A DNA stretch of 64,000 bases from Pseudomonadota bacterium. Its GTDB lineage: Bacteria; Pseudomonadota; Alphaproteobacteria; Sphingomonadales; Sphingomonadaceae. The stretch covers positions 248,001-312,000 of the forward strand of contig JAEXAY010000005.1 in assembly GCA_023457895.1 (NCBI GenBank), written 5' to 3'. Positions 62,601 to 64,000 of this stretch are shown here, piece after piece (the first letter of the stretch is position 1; the number at the start of each line of letters is the position of its first letter). Position numbers and translations under genes: made by a program. A model generated the notes under the pieces. It saw only the letters and a list, made by a program, of their open reading frames with translations. It ran no database searches and had not been told where the DNA came from.

Positions 62601-63464
62601 TCACGAAGGATCGCCACGCTGATCGAGGATCGGGCGCAGCTTGTCGCGGCGTTGCGCGTCCAGTTCGGCGAGCGGGTCCAGCCCTTCGATAAATTCGACA
62701 TGCGAGACCAGTTGCATCCCATCCCAGCGATGGAGCGCATAACCCGGCGGCTCGCGCGTGATGAGGGCGCGGTGATCCGGGGCGTCGACGTCAAGCGGCC
62801 GCAGATCGAGCCCGACCGGCGGGGCGATAGAAGGCGCGCTCATCATCGAAACACCCTCGCGGTTGGCATGGATGACGCGGTGAAGATGCCCGCTGATCAC
62901 GCGGGCGCGGTCGCGGTGCGGCGCCACCGCGGCATGGAAGCGCGCGATCGCCTGCGATCCCGGCGGCGGGTCCATCCACTCGATGCCGGAGTCGAAGGGC
63001 GGGTGGTGCATGACGATCAGGACCGGCTGATCCGGAACGCGCTCAAGTTCAGCCGTGAGCCAGGCCGCCCGCGCGGCGCAGAAGGCGATGCCATGGCGGC
63101 CCTCTTCCAGCGTATCGAGAAACAGCATGCGGAGGCCCGCAGTCTCGATCGCATATTGGATGAAGCCCTGATCCATCCGGCCCGGCGGCGGAAAGGCGGC
63201 GGCCAGCGCTTCGCGCCGGTCGTGATTGCCCGGAATGGCATGACAAGCGATGGCGCACGCCCGCAACTCTTCGGCCAGTACGGCATAGCTTTCCGCATCG
63301 CCATGCTCGGTCAAATCGCCGGTCAGCAGCAGGAGGTCCGGGCGGTTGGGGCCGTTGCACAGGCGGTCGATCACCTGGCGCAACCGGAGCACATTGCCCT
63401 CCTCGCGATTGCCGCGCTCATAGCCCACATGAATATCGGTGATCTGCCCCACTAGCATTGTCAT
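62601..63464 (-). CDS. Metallophosphoesterase, class III cyclic nucleotide phosphodiesterase-like (CpdA type)
   Basis: This 287-residue enzyme has all calcineurin-like motifs in order: DIHVG (first metal-binding Asp and His), LTGDLTEHG, PGNHDRRE, MHHPPFDSG and ISGHLHRV. The length and the spacing match CpdA-type cAMP phosphodiesterases. That substrate is a family-based expectation, and other phosphodiesters are possible. The start ATG at 63464 overlaps the stop of the upstream cytochrome gene by four bases (ATGA). The convergent decahaem gene ends three bases away. The window thus holds both a cyclase and a possible phosphodiesterase in one neighbourhood. Confidence 0.86.
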   Translation of the reverse strand: MTMLVGQITDIHVGYERGNREEGNVLRLRQVIDRLCNGPNRPDLLLLTGDLTEHGDAESYAVLAEELRACAIACHAIPGNHDRREALAAAFPPPGRMDQGFIQYAIETAGLRMLFLDTLEEGRHGIAFCAARAAWLTAELERVPDQPVLIVMHHPPFDSGIEWMDPPPGSQAIARFHAAVAPHRDRARVISGHLHRVIHANREGVSMMSAPSIAPPVGLDLRPLDVDAPDHRALITREPPGYALHRWDGMQLVSHVEFIEGLDPLAELDAQRRDKLRPILDQRGDPS

Positions 63465-64000
63465 GGCTCCTGCGGAGGCCGGCCTGGAAAGCGGCTCATA
63501 TTCGTCACCCGTCCCGGCGGCGCCATACCGGCCGGGTGGAAGGAATGGCACATCGCACAGCCCGAGGGCACCTTAGCCTTGGCGGCATCCTCGCCAAGAT
63601 GACAGGTTCGGCATTGCGCGAGCTTTGGTAGCAGGATGTCGCCCGCGCTTTTCGACGTCGCAGCCCCGGTATGACAGGTGGTGCATTTTTCCTGCTTGTG
63701 CGGGGCATGGTTGAACCAGCCATTGTGCATGAAGCGCGAAAGCTGCGTCACCGGCATCACGCCGGGCTTGCCGCCGCTGTAAAGCGGGGTGTGGCATTCG
63801 CCGCATACCCCGTCGCGGCCGAGCGCTCGCTGCACGGTGCTCAGCCCGGCCGTGGGGACCGAGAAATTGGCATAATAGGGGCCGCTGTTGCTGAAGGCAC
63901 CGGGCCGCCGCCGCCCGGTGACGATCGGCTCCGCACCGCGCCGCGCGACCGAAAGTTCCGCCGCCATCTGGTCGATCCGGCCATGCCGGAGCGTCAGCAC
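63461..64000 (-). CDS. Multihaem c-type cytochrome (N-terminus outside window)
   Basis: The complement strand is open from the right edge to a TGA at 63461, giving 179 visible residues. Four CxxCH sites are seen (CGECH, CTTCH, CRTCH and CAMCH) with histidines between (FMHNGWFNHAPHKQEKCTTC, SGCAMCHSFHP). The spacing resembles class III (c3/c7-like) multihaem proteins, and the real start lies beyond the edge. It is translationally coupled to the phosphodiesterase-like gene, an unusual pairing. Confidence 0.82.
   Translation of the reverse strand: MLTLRHGRIDQMAAELSVARRGAEPIVTGRRRPGAFSNSGPYYANFSVPTAGLSTVQRALGRDGVCGECHTPLYSGGKPGVMPVTQLSRFMHNGWFNHAPHKQEKCTTCHTGAATSKSAGDILLPKLAQCRTCHLGEDAAKAKVPSGCAMCHSFHPAGMAPPGRVTNMSRFPGRPPQEP

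Noticed and set aside
63998..64000. GTG at the right edge as the start of the last cytochrome
   Set aside because: It lies at the window edge and no signal peptide follows, so the real start is outside.

Overview
The window is high-GC chromosomal DNA that reads as an alphaproteobacterium of the order Sphingomonadales (Sphingopyxis/Sphingomonas-like). The order-level call is an inference. It rests on the codon bias, the exosortase-A-type polysaccharide locus with its sphingomonad-style acyl/decarboxylase module, a large TonB-dependent receptor, and the gene content. I saw no rRNA, tRNA, insertion sequence, phage gene or CRISPR array.

Region 1 (1-15625) is a polysaccharide locus of the XrtA (exosortase A, PEP-CTERM-associated) kind. 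A leftward run holds acyl-CoA ligase, PLP decarboxylase, Wza-like export lipoprotein, Wzz-like chain-length protein, CpsD-like kinase, outer-membrane protein, ExeA-like ATPase, polysaccharide deacetylase, FemAB-like protein and glycosyltransferase (cut by the left edge). A divergent rightward run holds a GNAT-like protein, an acyl carrier protein and two hydrolases. The exosortase itself is not in the window.

Region 2 (15632-20703) has general genes: thioredoxin reductase, a two-PAS HWE/HisKA_2 sensor kinase followed by a response regulator broken by an in-frame TAG, an M23 endopeptidase, and a winged-helix regulator whose end overlaps the M23 gene on the other strand.

Region 3 (20832-38051) is a complete type II secretion system (gspC to gspN plus the prepilin peptidase) in one tightly coupled operon. 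It is preceded by a small TPR-like exported protein, a large lipoprotein and a TonB-dependent receptor. Three sites with the 7-4-7 layout of a PhoB box lie ahead of the TPR gene, the lipoprotein gene and gspC, so the block is probably phosphate-starvation controlled. The lipoprotein is a plausible secreted cargo.

Region 4 (38133-64000) is the most unusual part. It encodes, in order, a periplasmic TPR-CHAT (caspase-like) protein, a CHASE2-adenylate/guanylate cyclase, a small exported protein, a two-partner-secretion pore (ShlB/FhaC type), a 2530-residue filamentous-hemagglutinin-like exoprotein with a regular 375-bp repeat array, a multihaem cytochrome, a lipoprotein with two GlcG/HbpS haem-binding-like domains, an outer-membrane barrel, and a decahaem cytochrome fused to an LVIVD-type propeller. 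On the opposite strand sit a class III cyclic-nucleotide-phosphodiesterase-like gene and a further multihaem cytochrome (cut by the right edge). I propose this is one system: a surface adhesin coupled to an outer-membrane redox conduit, with protease and cyclic-nucleotide control. That is inference from gene order and domain content.
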